NCBI RefSeq assembly: GCF_030812295.1
Contig: NZ_JAUSSK010000003.1
Span: 248,001 to 312,000, forward strand
Direction of reading: 5' to 3'
Length of the DNA: 64,000 nucleotides
Origin: Luteibacter jiangsuensis
GTDB lineage: Bacteria > Pseudomonadota > Gammaproteobacteria > Xanthomonadales > Rhodanobacteraceae
Shown: positions 48,706 through 56,735 of the stretch, piece after piece
Numbering within the stretch: the stretch's first letter is position 1
Layout of the letters: each line of letters begins with the position of its first letter
Notes under the pieces: generated by a model
The model's database searches: none
What the model saw: only the letters and a program-made list of their open reading frames with translations
Told to the model about the DNA's origin: nothing
Program-made: the position numbers and the translations under genes

Positions 48706-50055
48706 GTGAGCCAAGTTGCCACCCTCGACACCAGCCACCAGGACCTCGACCGCCTTGCCAGCCTGGCCGAGGACACGATTCGCCGTGCCCGCGCCGCGGG
48801 GGCGACCCAGGCCGAGGTTTCCGCGAGTGTCGACGTGGGACTGAACGTGAACGTGCGCCTGGGCGAGGTGGAGACGGTGGAACACACGCGTGACCGGGGT
48901 TTCGCCCTGACCGTGTACTTCGGCCAGCGCAAGGGCTCGGCCAGCACCGCCGACCTCAATCCGGACTCGATCCAGGCGACCATCGACCAGGCCTGCGCCA
49001 TCGCCAGGTTCACCGAGGAAGACCCTGCCTCGGGCCTTGCGGACGCCGATCGCATGGCCACGTCGTTCCCCGACCTCGACCTATGGCACCCGTGGGACAT
49101 CGACGTGGACGGGGCCATCGCCCTGGGCCAGGAGATCGAGGAGGCCGGCCGGGCCATCGCCGGTATCACGAACTCCGACGGATCCAGCGTGAACGCGGGG
49201 CAGAGCCTATCGGTGTACGCCAATTCCCACGGGTTCCTCGGTCGCGAGCGTGGCACGCGGCATTCGCTCTCGGTGGCGTTGATCGCGGGCGACGACGATG
49301 GCATGCAGCGCGACTACTGGTACGACAGCGTACGGCGCGCGGGTGATTTCATGGACGCCGCCGCGATCGGCCGCAAGGCTGCCGAACGTACGCTGTCGCG
49401 GCTTGGTTCACGGCGCATCGGTACCCGTCAGGCGCCGGTGCTGTTCGCGCCGGAAGTGGCGCGATCGCTGCTCGGCCATCTGCTGGGCGCCGTGAGCGGG
49501 GGTTCGCTGTATCGCCGCTCCAGCTTCCTGGTGGACCACGCGGGCAAGCAGATCCTGCCGTCCTGGTTTCGCATCGATGAAAAGCCTTTGATTCCCCGTG
49601 GCCTGGGCTCGTCGGTGTTCGATGCCGAGGGCGTGGCCACGCTGGACGCGCCCCTGGTGGTCGATGGCGTGCTACAGCGCTACATCCTCGGCAGCTACTC
49701 CGCACGCAAACTGGGCCTGTCGTCCACCGGCAACGCGGGCGGCGTGCACAACCTCTTCGTGAAAACGGGTGACGACGACTTCGCCGGCATGCTGCGCAAG
49801 CTGGGCACCGGCCTGCTGGTGACCGAGGTGATGGGGCAGGGCGTGTCGATCGTCACCGGCGACTACTCGCGCGGCGCCTCGGGTTTCTGGGTCGAGAACG
49901 GCCAGATCGCCTATCCGGTCGAGGAGATCACCATCGCCGCCAACCTGCGCGACATGTACGCGAACCTGGTGGCGGTGGGCGCGGACGTCGACCGCCGGTC
50001 GCATATCCTCACCGGCTCCTGGCTGGTCGAAAAGATGACGATCGCCGGCGAGTGA
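48706..50055 (+). CDS. pmbA: TldE/PmbA metalloprotease partner
   Basis: This 449-residue protein is the non-catalytic homologue of TldD and forms the TldD/E heterodimer. It lacks the HExxxH zinc motif and shows GGSLYRRSSFLVDHAGKQIL and the C-terminal GQIAYPVEEITIAANL of the family. GTG at 48706 gives the usual length (450 in E. coli); the longer frame upstream is not PmbA-like. Confidence 0.95.
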   Translation: MSQVATLDTSHQDLDRLASLAEDTIRRARAAGATQAEVSASVDVGLNVNVRLGEVETVEHTRDRGFALTVYFGQRKGSASTADLNPDSIQATIDQACAIARFTEEDPASGLADADRMATSFPDLDLWHPWDIDVDGAIALGQEIEEAGRAIAGITNSDGSSVNAGQSLSVYANSHGFLGRERGTRHSLSVALIAGDDDGMQRDYWYDSVRRAGDFMDAAAIGRKAAERTLSRLGSRRIGTRQAPVLFAPEVARSLLGHLLGAVSGGSLYRRSSFLVDHAGKQILPSWFRIDEKPLIPRGLGSSVFDAEGVATLDAPLVVDGVLQRYILGSYSARKLGLSSTGNAGGVHNLFVKTGDDDFAGMLRKLGTGLLVTEVMGQGVSIVTGDYSRGASGFWVENGQIAYPVEEITIAANLRDMYANLVAVGADVDRRSHILTGSWLVEKMTIAGE

Positions 50056-50153
50056 TTGCCTGCACGGGCGGGCCGCCCATGTGCCGCAAGTCGGCTTGAC
50101 AGGCGGCCGGGCGAATCGGACAGTGGGCGCGACATCGCCCACGGAGTTGCGCC

Positions 50154-50558
50154 ATGAGTACGCCGTCCGATCAGGTCCCGCCGTCGCCCCCGCCGTCCCC
50201 GCCGCCTTACGAGCCCACCGGTCCCGTGGCGCCGAACACCGACGACAAGAACATCGCGATGCTGACCCATCTCTCGGGGATCATCTTCAGCATCATCGTG
50301 CCGCTCATCGTCTGGCTGGTTCACAAGGATCGTGCCGAAAAGAGCTACCTCGTGACGGAAGCCAAGGAGGCGCTGAATTTCCAGATCACCGTGCTTATCG
50401 GCTATGTGATCTGCTGGGTGCTCGCCTTCGTCATCATCGGCGCGTTCCTGACGCCGCTGCTGTGGTTGTTCAACCTGGTGTTCTGCATCATCGCGGCGAT
50501 ACGGGTGAGCCAGACCGGCAGCTACCGATATCCCTTCGCGTTGCGCCTGATCGCCTGA
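50154..50558 (+). CDS. DUF4870 small membrane protein
   Basis: This 134-residue protein has a Pro-rich N-terminus (about 1-30), then MLTHLSGIIFSIIVPLIVWL and two further hydrophobic segments with KEALNFQITVLIGYVI between them. This is the DUF4870 pattern. The role is unknown. ACGGAG precedes the ATG. Confidence 0.88.
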   Translation: MSTPSDQVPPSPPPSPPPYEPTGPVAPNTDDKNIAMLTHLSGIIFSIIVPLIVWLVHKDRAEKSYLVTEAKEALNFQITVLIGYVICWVLAFVIIGAFLTPLLWLFNLVFCIIAAIRVSQTGSYRYPFALRLIA

Positions 50559-50577
50559 TTGGGGAGTGTCTTGATGG

Positions 50578-50605
50578 AAAGCCCGCTTCGGCGGGCTTTC
50601 TTTTG
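50578..50605 (+). terminator. Rho-independent terminator
   Basis: Stem AAAGCCCGC / GCGGGCTTT with the stable TTCG loop, followed by CTTTT. It lies 20 bases after the DUF4870 gene. Confidence 0.92.
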
Positions 50606-50714
50606 GTACTCCGCGCATTTCCGGTGATGTTGCGCCGTCAGGCTCGGCCTTCCAGCAAGGACGTTTCTTCTTGCCGGACATCACGTCCTATCCATCCAAG
50701 CGGATGGAACGGGA

Positions 50715-51617
50715 TCAGTGGCCGCGGTGTGCGGAATAGCGTGCCAGTTCGGCCAGCCATTCGCCGCGTTCGCCCAACGGTTCGATGGCTTCGAGGGCTT
50801 CGTCGACAAGACCGGCGAGGCGCACGCGGGAGGCGTCGAGGCCGATGATCGACGGAAAGGTGGGCTTGTCGGCGGCGGCGTCCTTACCGGCCGTCTTGCC
50901 GATCACGGCGGACTCACCCTCGACGTCGAGGATGTCGTCGCGGACCTGGAAGGCGAGGCCGACGGCGTGGCCGTAACGATCCAGGCGGGAGAGCATGCCG
51001 GCATCCGAGCAACCGGCGGCTAGCGCGCCAAGGCGGATCGACGCCCTGATCAACGCACCGGTCTTGTAGGCATGCATGCGCTCCAGTTCGTCGAGCGAGA
51101 GTTGCTGGCCCACACCGGCGAGATCGAAGGCTTGTCCCCCGGCCATGCCCTCCGCGCCACAGGCGGCGCCCAGCGCGCGCAGCATGGCGATGCGCCGGTC
51201 GGCGTCACCGCCGACGTGTGGCGTGGCGAGGATCTCGAACGCCAGCGCTTGCAAGGCGTCGCCGGCGAGGATCGCCATGGCCTCGCCGAACACGATGTGG
51301 CAGGTGGGCCGGCCACGACGCAAGGCGTCGTCGTCCATCGCGGGAAGATCGTCATGCACCAGTGAATAGGCGTGGATGATCTCCACCGCGCAGGCCGGTG
51401 CGTCGAGGATCGTGTCATCGCACCCCAACGCATGGCCCGCCGCATAGACGAACAGGGGGCGCAGGCGTTTGCCGCCGCCGAGCACGGCATAACGCATCGC
51501 CCGGTGCAGGTCGCTGGGCGGGAGGTTTTCGGCGGGCAGGGCGCGCGCGAGCGCGTCGTCGGCCCGGCCGACCAGCGCCCTGAGGGGGGCCGGCAGGTCA
51601 GTCGATGCGGGAGTCAA
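50715..51617 (-). CDS. ispA: Farnesyl diphosphate synthase (geranyltranstransferase)
   Basis: This protein of about 300 residues is a short-chain trans-prenyltransferase. It condenses IPP with DMAPP/GPP to FPP for ubiquinone, undecaprenyl and hopanoid pathways. Both Asp-rich motifs are present ([10 protein letters not shown] and [10 protein letters not shown]) along with [12 protein letters not shown] at 51617, which overlaps the end of xseB, gives the usual length; no ribosome site is obvious there, so the start is uncertain. Confidence 0.92.
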   Translation of the reverse strand: MTPASTDLPAPLRALVGRADDALARALPAENLPPSDLHRAMRYAVLGGGKRLRPLFVYAAGHALGCDDTILDAPACAVEIIHAYSLVHDDLPAMDDDALRRGRPTCHIVFGEAMAILAGDALQALAFEILATPHVGGDADRRIAMLRALGAACGAEGMAGGQAFDLAGVGQQLSLDELERMHAYKTGALIRASIRLGALAAGCSDAGMLSRLDRYGHAVGLAFQVRDDILDVEGESAVIGKTAGKDAAADKPTFPSIIGLDASRVRLAGLVDEALEAIEPLGERGEWLAELARYSAHRGH

Positions 51618-51858
51618 AGGGTTCGGCGGTATCGGGGGCTTCAGGATCGAGCAGCAGGCGCACACGCAGTTCCGCCTGCTCCAGCGCGGTCTGGCAATGC
51701 CGGTAGAGACCGATGCCGCGCTCGAACGACTTCAGTGATTCGTCGAGGCTGAGTTCGCCGCCTTCCATGCGGGTAACCAGCTGTTCGAGCTCGTCCAGCG
51801 AGTGCTCGAATTCGGCAATCGAGGAGGCGGGCACGGGGGTGGCGGGAGACTTCGGCAT
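51598..51858 (-). CDS. xseB: Exodeoxyribonuclease VII small subunit
   Basis: This 86-residue helical protein has the XseB pattern [20 protein letters not shown] and [16 protein letters not shown]. It forms exonuclease VII with XseA, which is not in the window. It overlaps ispA, as is common in proteobacteria. Confidence 0.94.
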   Translation of the reverse strand: MPKSPATPVPASSIAEFEHSLDELEQLVTRMEGGELSLDESLKSFERGIGLYRHCQTALEQAELRVRLLLDPEAPDTAEPFDSRID

Positions 51859-51890
51859 GGCCGCAAAACTAGCTCACATGGCGGTTTCGA

Positions 51891-53180
51891 TCAATCGCCG
51901 CGGTGCCACACCGGTCGTCCGCCGGCTGCGTCGAACAGGCTTTTTCCTTCGTCGTTTAGCCACTTGTCGGCGACCGCGATGAGGCGGCCATCGATCTCGA
52001 CCAGTGGGATTCGGGGACGTTCCCAGGGGGGCACGGCCGCTTGCTGGAACAGGTCCCGCAGTTCGCGTGTGTGCTTGTCCCCGTGGGGGCGCAGGGCTTC
52101 GCCTCCGCGCCGGTAACGAACCGTCACGGCGTGGGCGAGCCTGCCGTGGGACAGGGAGAGCATGCCGCCGCCGGGAAGCGCGAGCGGCTCGCCGTGCCAG
52201 GAGGCCGACCAGCCGCCGTCGAAGGCGTCGCACCGAGGCATGGCCCAAAGACGGCCCTTCCATACGCGCACCTCGGTGCCATCCCAGCCGACCAACGGCA
52301 GGCGTTCGGCGGCGGCCTCGCGGACCTGCCGTTCGAGCGCTTCGCGTTGTGCGGTGGTCGGTGCGGAAAGCCCCGCTTCATGGAGCCAGTGTTCCAGCAG
52401 GGGTGCGCGCCATGCCGGAGGCAGGGCGAGCCAGCCGTTGGCGTCCAGCGTATCGTTCTCGCCGCTCAGGCGGAGCAGGGCGTCCATCCACGCCTCGCGA
52501 AGGTTGTCCGCGGCCTCCCGGCACAAACGGGCACCATGCGCGATGCTGGTGGCCGCCTGGGGCCAGCGCGCGGTCAACGCGGGTATGATCGTGGCGCGCA
52601 GATAGGCGCGCGCGATGCGCGGGTCGTCGTTGGAGGGGTCGTGGATGACGTCCAGCCGGTACTCCGCGACGTGGTCGAGCAGGGCCGCGCGTGGCAGGTC
52701 GAGCAAGGGGCGCCACAACGTGCCCGCGCCCAGCGCACGTCGTTCGCGCATGCCGGCGAGGCCTTCCGGACCGGCGCCGCGCAGCAGCTTCAGCAGAATG
52801 GTTTCCACCTGGTCGTCGCGATGATGGGCCAGCACCAGCTGCTCGCCCGGCTGGAGCGAAGCCGTGAACGCGGCGTACCGTGCGCGACGTGCCGCCGCTT
52901 CGACACCTTCGCCCCGCGTCAGGTCGACCGCCACGCGAACCACGTCGCATCGCACCTCCAGCGACTCGCAGAACCGGCGGCAATGCAGGGCCCAGGCGCC
53001 GCTCTCCGCGTGCAGTCCGTGGTCGACATGAAGCGCGCGCAACATGGGGCGGTGCGTCCGGCTGGCAAGCGCGTGCAGCAGCGCGGTGGAATCGGGGCCA
53101 CCACTGTAGGCGACGACGAGCGGTGCGTCTTCCGCCTCGCGCAGCGAACGATCGAGATGATCGGCGAGCGATACGCTCAT
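51891..53180 (-). CDS. tilS: tRNA(Ile)-lysidine synthase
   Basis: This 429-residue enzyme converts C34 of tRNA-Ile(CAU) to lysidine. The PP-loop VAYSGGPDSTALLHAL (about 22-37), the LHVDHGL segment, AHHRDDQVET and the TilS C-terminal domains (RYRRGGEALRP) are present. The ATG at 53180 overlaps the upstream NYN-domain gene by four bases. Confidence 0.95.
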   Translation of the reverse strand: MSVSLADHLDRSLREAEDAPLVVAYSGGPDSTALLHALASRTHRPMLRALHVDHGLHAESGAWALHCRRFCESLEVRCDVVRVAVDLTRGEGVEAAARRARYAAFTASLQPGEQLVLAHHRDDQVETILLKLLRGAGPEGLAGMRERRALGAGTLWRPLLDLPRAALLDHVAEYRLDVIHDPSNDDPRIARAYLRATIIPALTARWPQAATSIAHGARLCREAADNLREAWMDALLRLSGENDTLDANGWLALPPAWRAPLLEHWLHEAGLSAPTTAQREALERQVREAAAERLPLVGWDGTEVRVWKGRLWAMPRCDAFDGGWSASWHGEPLALPGGGMLSLSHGRLAHAVTVRYRRGGEALRPHGDKHTRELRDLFQQAAVPPWERPRIPLVEIDGRLIAVADKWLNDEGKSLFDAAGGRPVWHRGD

Positions 53181-53920
53181 TTTGCCTTGCCGCGCAAGCG
53201 CACGTAGAGATGCTTGGCATTGCCGAACTGGCGTTCCTCGACGTCGAACAGGCCGATCCCGTTGATGAGCCCGCTCAGCTTCGAATAACCGTAATTGCGC
53301 GAATCGAAATCGGGGGAGCGCTTGCTGAGGATGCTGCCGATGCCACCGAGCGCGGCCCAGCCGTTTTCGTCGGATGCGGCCTCCACCGCGTTGCGCAGCA
53401 GGTTCATCAGCTTGGTATCGCCGCGCAGTTCGTGCGCGCTCCTGGGTGCGGGCGCGACCTCGTTCTCGTTCTGCTCGGTACCGACCAGCACTTCGGTATA
53501 GATGAACTTGTCGCACGCGGAAACGAAAGCTTTCGGCGTCTTCTGCTCACCGAAGCCATAGACGATGAGGCCGGCCTCGCGGATGCGCGATGCGAGGCGC
53601 GTGAAATCGCTGTCGCTGGACACGATGCAGAACCCGTCGAAACGTTCCGCATAAAGCAGGTCCATCGCGTCGATGATCATCGCCGAATCGGTGGCGTTCT
53701 TGCCCGAGGTATAGGCGAACTGCTGGATCGGCTGGATCGAGTGATCGAGCAGCGCGGTTTTCCAGCCGTTGAGGTTCGGCCCCGTCCAGTCGCCGTAGAT
53801 GCGCTTGACGTGCGCCGTGCCGTATTTCGCTACCTCGGCGAGCAGCCCATCGACGATGGCCGGCCTCGCGTTGTCGGCATCGATCAACACGGCGAGCTTC
53901 TGGGTGACGTCATTGGCCAT
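53177..53920 (-). CDS. NYN-domain protein with C-terminal OST-HTH/LOTUS domain
   Basis: This 247-residue protein has an N-terminal NYN (PIN-like, LabA/DUF88) domain with the acidic residues LIDADNA (about 12-18), NATDSAMIIDAMDLLY and SSDSDFTRLASRIREAG, which form a metal-dependent RNase site. The C-terminal part (about 160-240) with GWAALGGIGSILSKRSPDF...YGYSKLSGLI fits an OST-HTH/LOTUS RNA-binding domain. It is translationally coupled to tilS, so a link to tRNA or RNA processing is possible but not shown. Confidence 0.87.
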   Translation of the reverse strand: MANDVTQKLAVLIDADNARPAIVDGLLAEVAKYGTAHVKRIYGDWTGPNLNGWKTALLDHSIQPIQQFAYTSGKNATDSAMIIDAMDLLYAERFDGFCIVSSDSDFTRLASRIREAGLIVYGFGEQKTPKAFVSACDKFIYTEVLVGTEQNENEVAPAPRSAHELRGDTKLMNLLRNAVEAASDENGWAALGGIGSILSKRSPDFDSRNYGYSKLSGLINGIGLFDVEERQFGNAKHLYVRLRGKAK

Positions 53921-53997
53921 GGCGGGCTCCGGTGTCGGCGATGAGCCGATGGTACGCGTTAGCCGTGCGCCCCGTCCCTTTCGGCTCGCCGCTTGCT

Positions 53998-54957
53998 TCA
54001 GCCCTCGCTGAAGGCGCCGTAGGCACGCAGGCGCTTGTAACGTCTTTCCAGCAGTTCGTCGGTGGACAGGGTTTCCAGCGCGTCGAGTTCGTTGAGCAGG
54101 ACGGCCTTCAGGCGGATCGCCATCGACTGGGGATTGCGATGCGCGCCCCCGAGTGGTTCACGCACGATCTTGTCGATGAGACCGTTCTCGAGCAGGCGCG
54201 GTGCCGTCAGGCCCATGACCTCGGCGGCGTCCTTGGCCTTGTCGGCGCTCTTCCACAGGATGGAAGCGCAGCCTTCCGGCGTGATCACGGAATAGGTGGA
54301 GTACTGCAGCATCAGCGTGCGGTCACCCACGCCGATGGCCAGCGCGCCGCCGGAACCGCCTTCACCCGTGACCGTGCAGATGACCGGAACGCGAAGGTCC
54401 GCCATTTCGAGCAGGTTGCGCGCGATGGCTTCCGACTGCCCGCGTTCCTCGGCATTGATGCCCGGCCAGGCGCCCGCGGTATCGATGAAGGTGAACACGG
54501 GGATGTGGAAACGCTCGGCGAGCTTGAACAGGCGCAGGGCCTTCCGGTAACCCTCGGGGCGCGGCATGCCGAAGTTGCGCTTGACCTTCGACTTGGTGTC
54601 GCGTCCTTTCTGGTGGCCGACGATCATGATCGAGCGGCCGTTGATCCGGGCCAGGCCGCCGACGATGGCCTGATCGTCGGCGAACATGCGGTCGCCCTTG
54701 AGTTCGTGGAATTCCTCGCACATCGCCTGGATGTAATCCAGCGTGTAGGGCCGTGCCGGATGACGCGACACCTGGCTGACCTGCCAGGGCGTGAGGTTGC
54801 GGAAGATCTCGGCCGTCTTGACCTTGAGCTTTTCGCGCAGCCGACCGACTTCCTCATCGATATTGAACGCCTGGCCACTGCTGGCGTGACGAAGTTCTTC
54901 GATCTTCGCTTCCAATTCGGCAATGGGTTGTTCGAAATCGAGGAAATTGGGGTTCAT
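53998..54957 (-). CDS. accA: Acetyl-CoA carboxylase carboxyltransferase alpha subunit
   Basis: This 319-residue protein has the E. coli length and typical regions [46 protein letters not shown] and [15 protein letters not shown]. With AccD it transfers carboxyl from biotin to acetyl-CoA for fatty acid synthesis. ATG 54957 is preferred over an in-frame TTG six bases earlier. Confidence 0.97.
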   Translation of the reverse strand: MNPNFLDFEQPIAELEAKIEELRHASSGQAFNIDEEVGRLREKLKVKTAEIFRNLTPWQVSQVSRHPARPYTLDYIQAMCEEFHELKGDRMFADDQAIVGGLARINGRSIMIVGHQKGRDTKSKVKRNFGMPRPEGYRKALRLFKLAERFHIPVFTFIDTAGAWPGINAEERGQSEAIARNLLEMADLRVPVICTVTGEGGSGGALAIGVGDRTLMLQYSTYSVITPEGCASILWKSADKAKDAAEVMGLTAPRLLENGLIDKIVREPLGGAHRNPQSMAIRLKAVLLNELDALETLSTDELLERRYKRLRAYGAFSEG

Positions 54958-55288
54958 GGGCAACGGTGGTTCGGAAAGACCCGACAGTATACCGGGTGCC
55001 GTGGGAGGCCGGTGTGCGCCGGGGTACGGTGCGGGGGCTGTCTGCTAAGTACTTGACTGGACAGCCGTGACGGGCCTTCCCGGTCTGGATGTGTGTGGTC
55101 CGGGCGGGAATGAAAGGTTATTCGGAACTGGTTGTCGGCGCAGCCCTTGCCTGCTGTGGGGCACGCCCCAGTACCGGTCTGGATTTGATGCAATGCCCGC
55201 GCCTGCCGGGACAAGCCCGACGGGCGAACATGACCTCGGCCGGTGCCCCGGGAAGGGCGCCGCCCCACTTCAAGGAGAAACCACGATC
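54958..55288. other. Divergent intergenic region accA / secreted protein
   Basis: This 331-bp region separates two divergent genes and should hold both promoters. It contains an inverted repeat GGCTGTC (55036-55042) / GACAGCC (55060-55066) flanking TTGACT, a possible operator. Small open frames inside it have no supporting codon pattern or homology that I recognise. Confidence 0.45.
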
Positions 55289-56050
55289 ATGAAGAAGAAA
55301 GTGTTGCTTTGTTCGGCGCTGCTCACGCTCACATGCCAGACGGGTGCCGCCGCGCAAGCGCAGGCATACATGGCTCCGGGCCATGCCCCTGGTGGAATGT
55401 CCTTGGCCAGGGGCGGCGTGGTGCCCATCTCGGGAGCCCTCATCAACGTATCGATCCTGGGTCTCATCCAGCAGCCCCGGCGCGACGCCGCTCCCAGCGG
55501 CATGCCGGTGTGCGAGGACACGGGGAAGCAGACCTTGTGCCGCGTGGGTCTTGGCAATGGTGATTTCGAACATCCCCACGATCCGGAAGCAATCGCAGGA
55601 TGGGTGTTGAAAGCCGGCGAGTACTCGCTCAATCCCTATCTGGGCGCCACGCCGGATTCGCGCGTGCTTGCCATGCCGGGGCGGTACGCCCTGGCGGCTT
55701 CGGGGGCATTGCTTCCGCAGGCATCGACGAGCGCGGCATCGGCAGTACACACCTACACGGTCCGGCTTCGTGCACGTGGTTCCGGCCCGATGCCGGCCAA
55801 CGTCGAGACCACCCTGATGCTGGGCGGCTCGAAGGAGGGAGACGCGATCCACTATCTTGCCTCGGCCGACGAGACCGTGGGTTGGGATTGGAAGGATATC
55901 GAGTTCAAGGTCGAGACCGCCGTCGAACCGTCCGAGGCATTGATGCTGATAGGTATCGAGCGCAAGGACAACAACACGCCGACCATGCTTTGGGTCGACG
56001 ATGTCCGCATCATCCGTACTCCCGCCGGCGTGACTCCCGACGCCGATTGA
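55289..56050 (+). CDS. Secreted protein of unknown function (paralogue 1)
   Basis: This 253-residue protein has a signal peptide (MKKKVLLCSALLTLTC..., about 1-25), a Gly/Ala-rich linker, a Cys pair (PVCEDTGKQTLCR) and then a domain with NGDFEHP...GW and a C-terminal MLWVDDVRII. That pattern resembles jelly-roll carbohydrate-binding folds. I do not recognise a named family. AAGGAG precedes the ATG. The next gene encodes a related protein 41 bases downstream. Confidence 0.75.
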   Translation: MKKKVLLCSALLTLTCQTGAAAQAQAYMAPGHAPGGMSLARGGVVPISGALINVSILGLIQQPRRDAAPSGMPVCEDTGKQTLCRVGLGNGDFEHPHDPEAIAGWVLKAGEYSLNPYLGATPDSRVLAMPGRYALAASGALLPQASTSAASAVHTYTVRLRARGSGPMPANVETTLMLGGSKEGDAIHYLASADETVGWDWKDIEFKVETAVEPSEALMLIGIERKDNNTPTMLWVDDVRIIRTPAGVTPDAD

Positions 56051-56091
56051 TCGATGCGTGTTTCCGGAAAACTCCCACACAAGGAAAGTGC

Positions 56092-56694
56092 ATGATCTCG
56101 TTAAAGTCCCTTTATCGCCCTGCGTTCGCCATGGCCCTGTGCGCGACCGCGGGCACCGCCGTCGCGGGCAATGGTCCCGATCCTTCCGGCTTGCCACTCT
56201 GCCAGCAGGTCAGCGGTGCGGACGCGTGCCGTCTGCCTGTAAGGAATGGCCAGTTCGATAACCTGGATGGCTGGACACGTACCTCGGGACTGCCGTCCAT
56301 CGGTTATGACCCGTCCGGAAATCCCTACGCTTCGCTCTACACCGGCGCCGGCATCCATCAGGCGGTCTACGCGCATTTCGGCACGTTGTCCCAGGAAGCC
56401 GCGTATGTCCTGCGCTTTCGTGTTCGTTCCGACAACGGCGACACACAGGTCAGGGCGACGTTGTCGATGAGCGACGGCGACGGTGCCAATGCCCTCCCGC
56501 TTGGCTCGACGGCGACGATGGCCCGCGAGGGGGAGTGGAGCAGCGTGGAGTTGGTGGTCAATGGCGCGGCGTTCGCGGCGCCGGCACATGTCCTGCTGGA
56601 GATCGCCAATGAAGGCGGCAATCACGACACCGTGCAAGTGGACGACGTCTACCTCGTCCAGTCTGTAGGTGTCGAAATGCTTCGACGCCGTTGA
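56092..56694 (+). CDS. Secreted protein of unknown function (paralogue 2)
   Basis: This 200-residue protein has a signal peptide (about 1-25, ending AVA|G) and the same plan as the previous one: PLCQQVSGADACR, NGQFDNLDGW and a C-terminal VQVDDVYLV. The beta-rich middle (YVLRFRVRSDNGDTQVRATL) supports a jelly-roll fold. The linker of paralogue 1 is absent. AAGGAAAG precedes the ATG. Confidence 0.75.
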   Translation: MISLKSLYRPAFAMALCATAGTAVAGNGPDPSGLPLCQQVSGADACRLPVRNGQFDNLDGWTRTSGLPSIGYDPSGNPYASLYTGAGIHQAVYAHFGTLSQEAAYVLRFRVRSDNGDTQVRATLSMSDGDGANALPLGSTATMAREGEWSSVELVVNGAAFAAPAHVLLEIANEGGNHDTVQVDDVYLVQSVGVEMLRRR

Positions 56695-56701
56695 TGTCGA
56701 T

Positions 56702-56735
56702 CGTGGCCCGGGCGGGATTCGCCCGGGCCACGTTT
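56702..56735. terminator. Bidirectional terminator hairpin
   Basis: A 13-bp perfect stem (CGTGGCCCGGGCG / CGCCCGGGCCACG) with a five-base loop is followed by TTT. It lies between the secreted paralogue and the end of dnaE, which converge. Confidence 0.85.

Noticed and set aside
55089-55292. Small open frame before the first secreted paralogue
   Set aside because: It overlaps the ribosome site and start of the next gene and shows no convincing signal peptide or homology.
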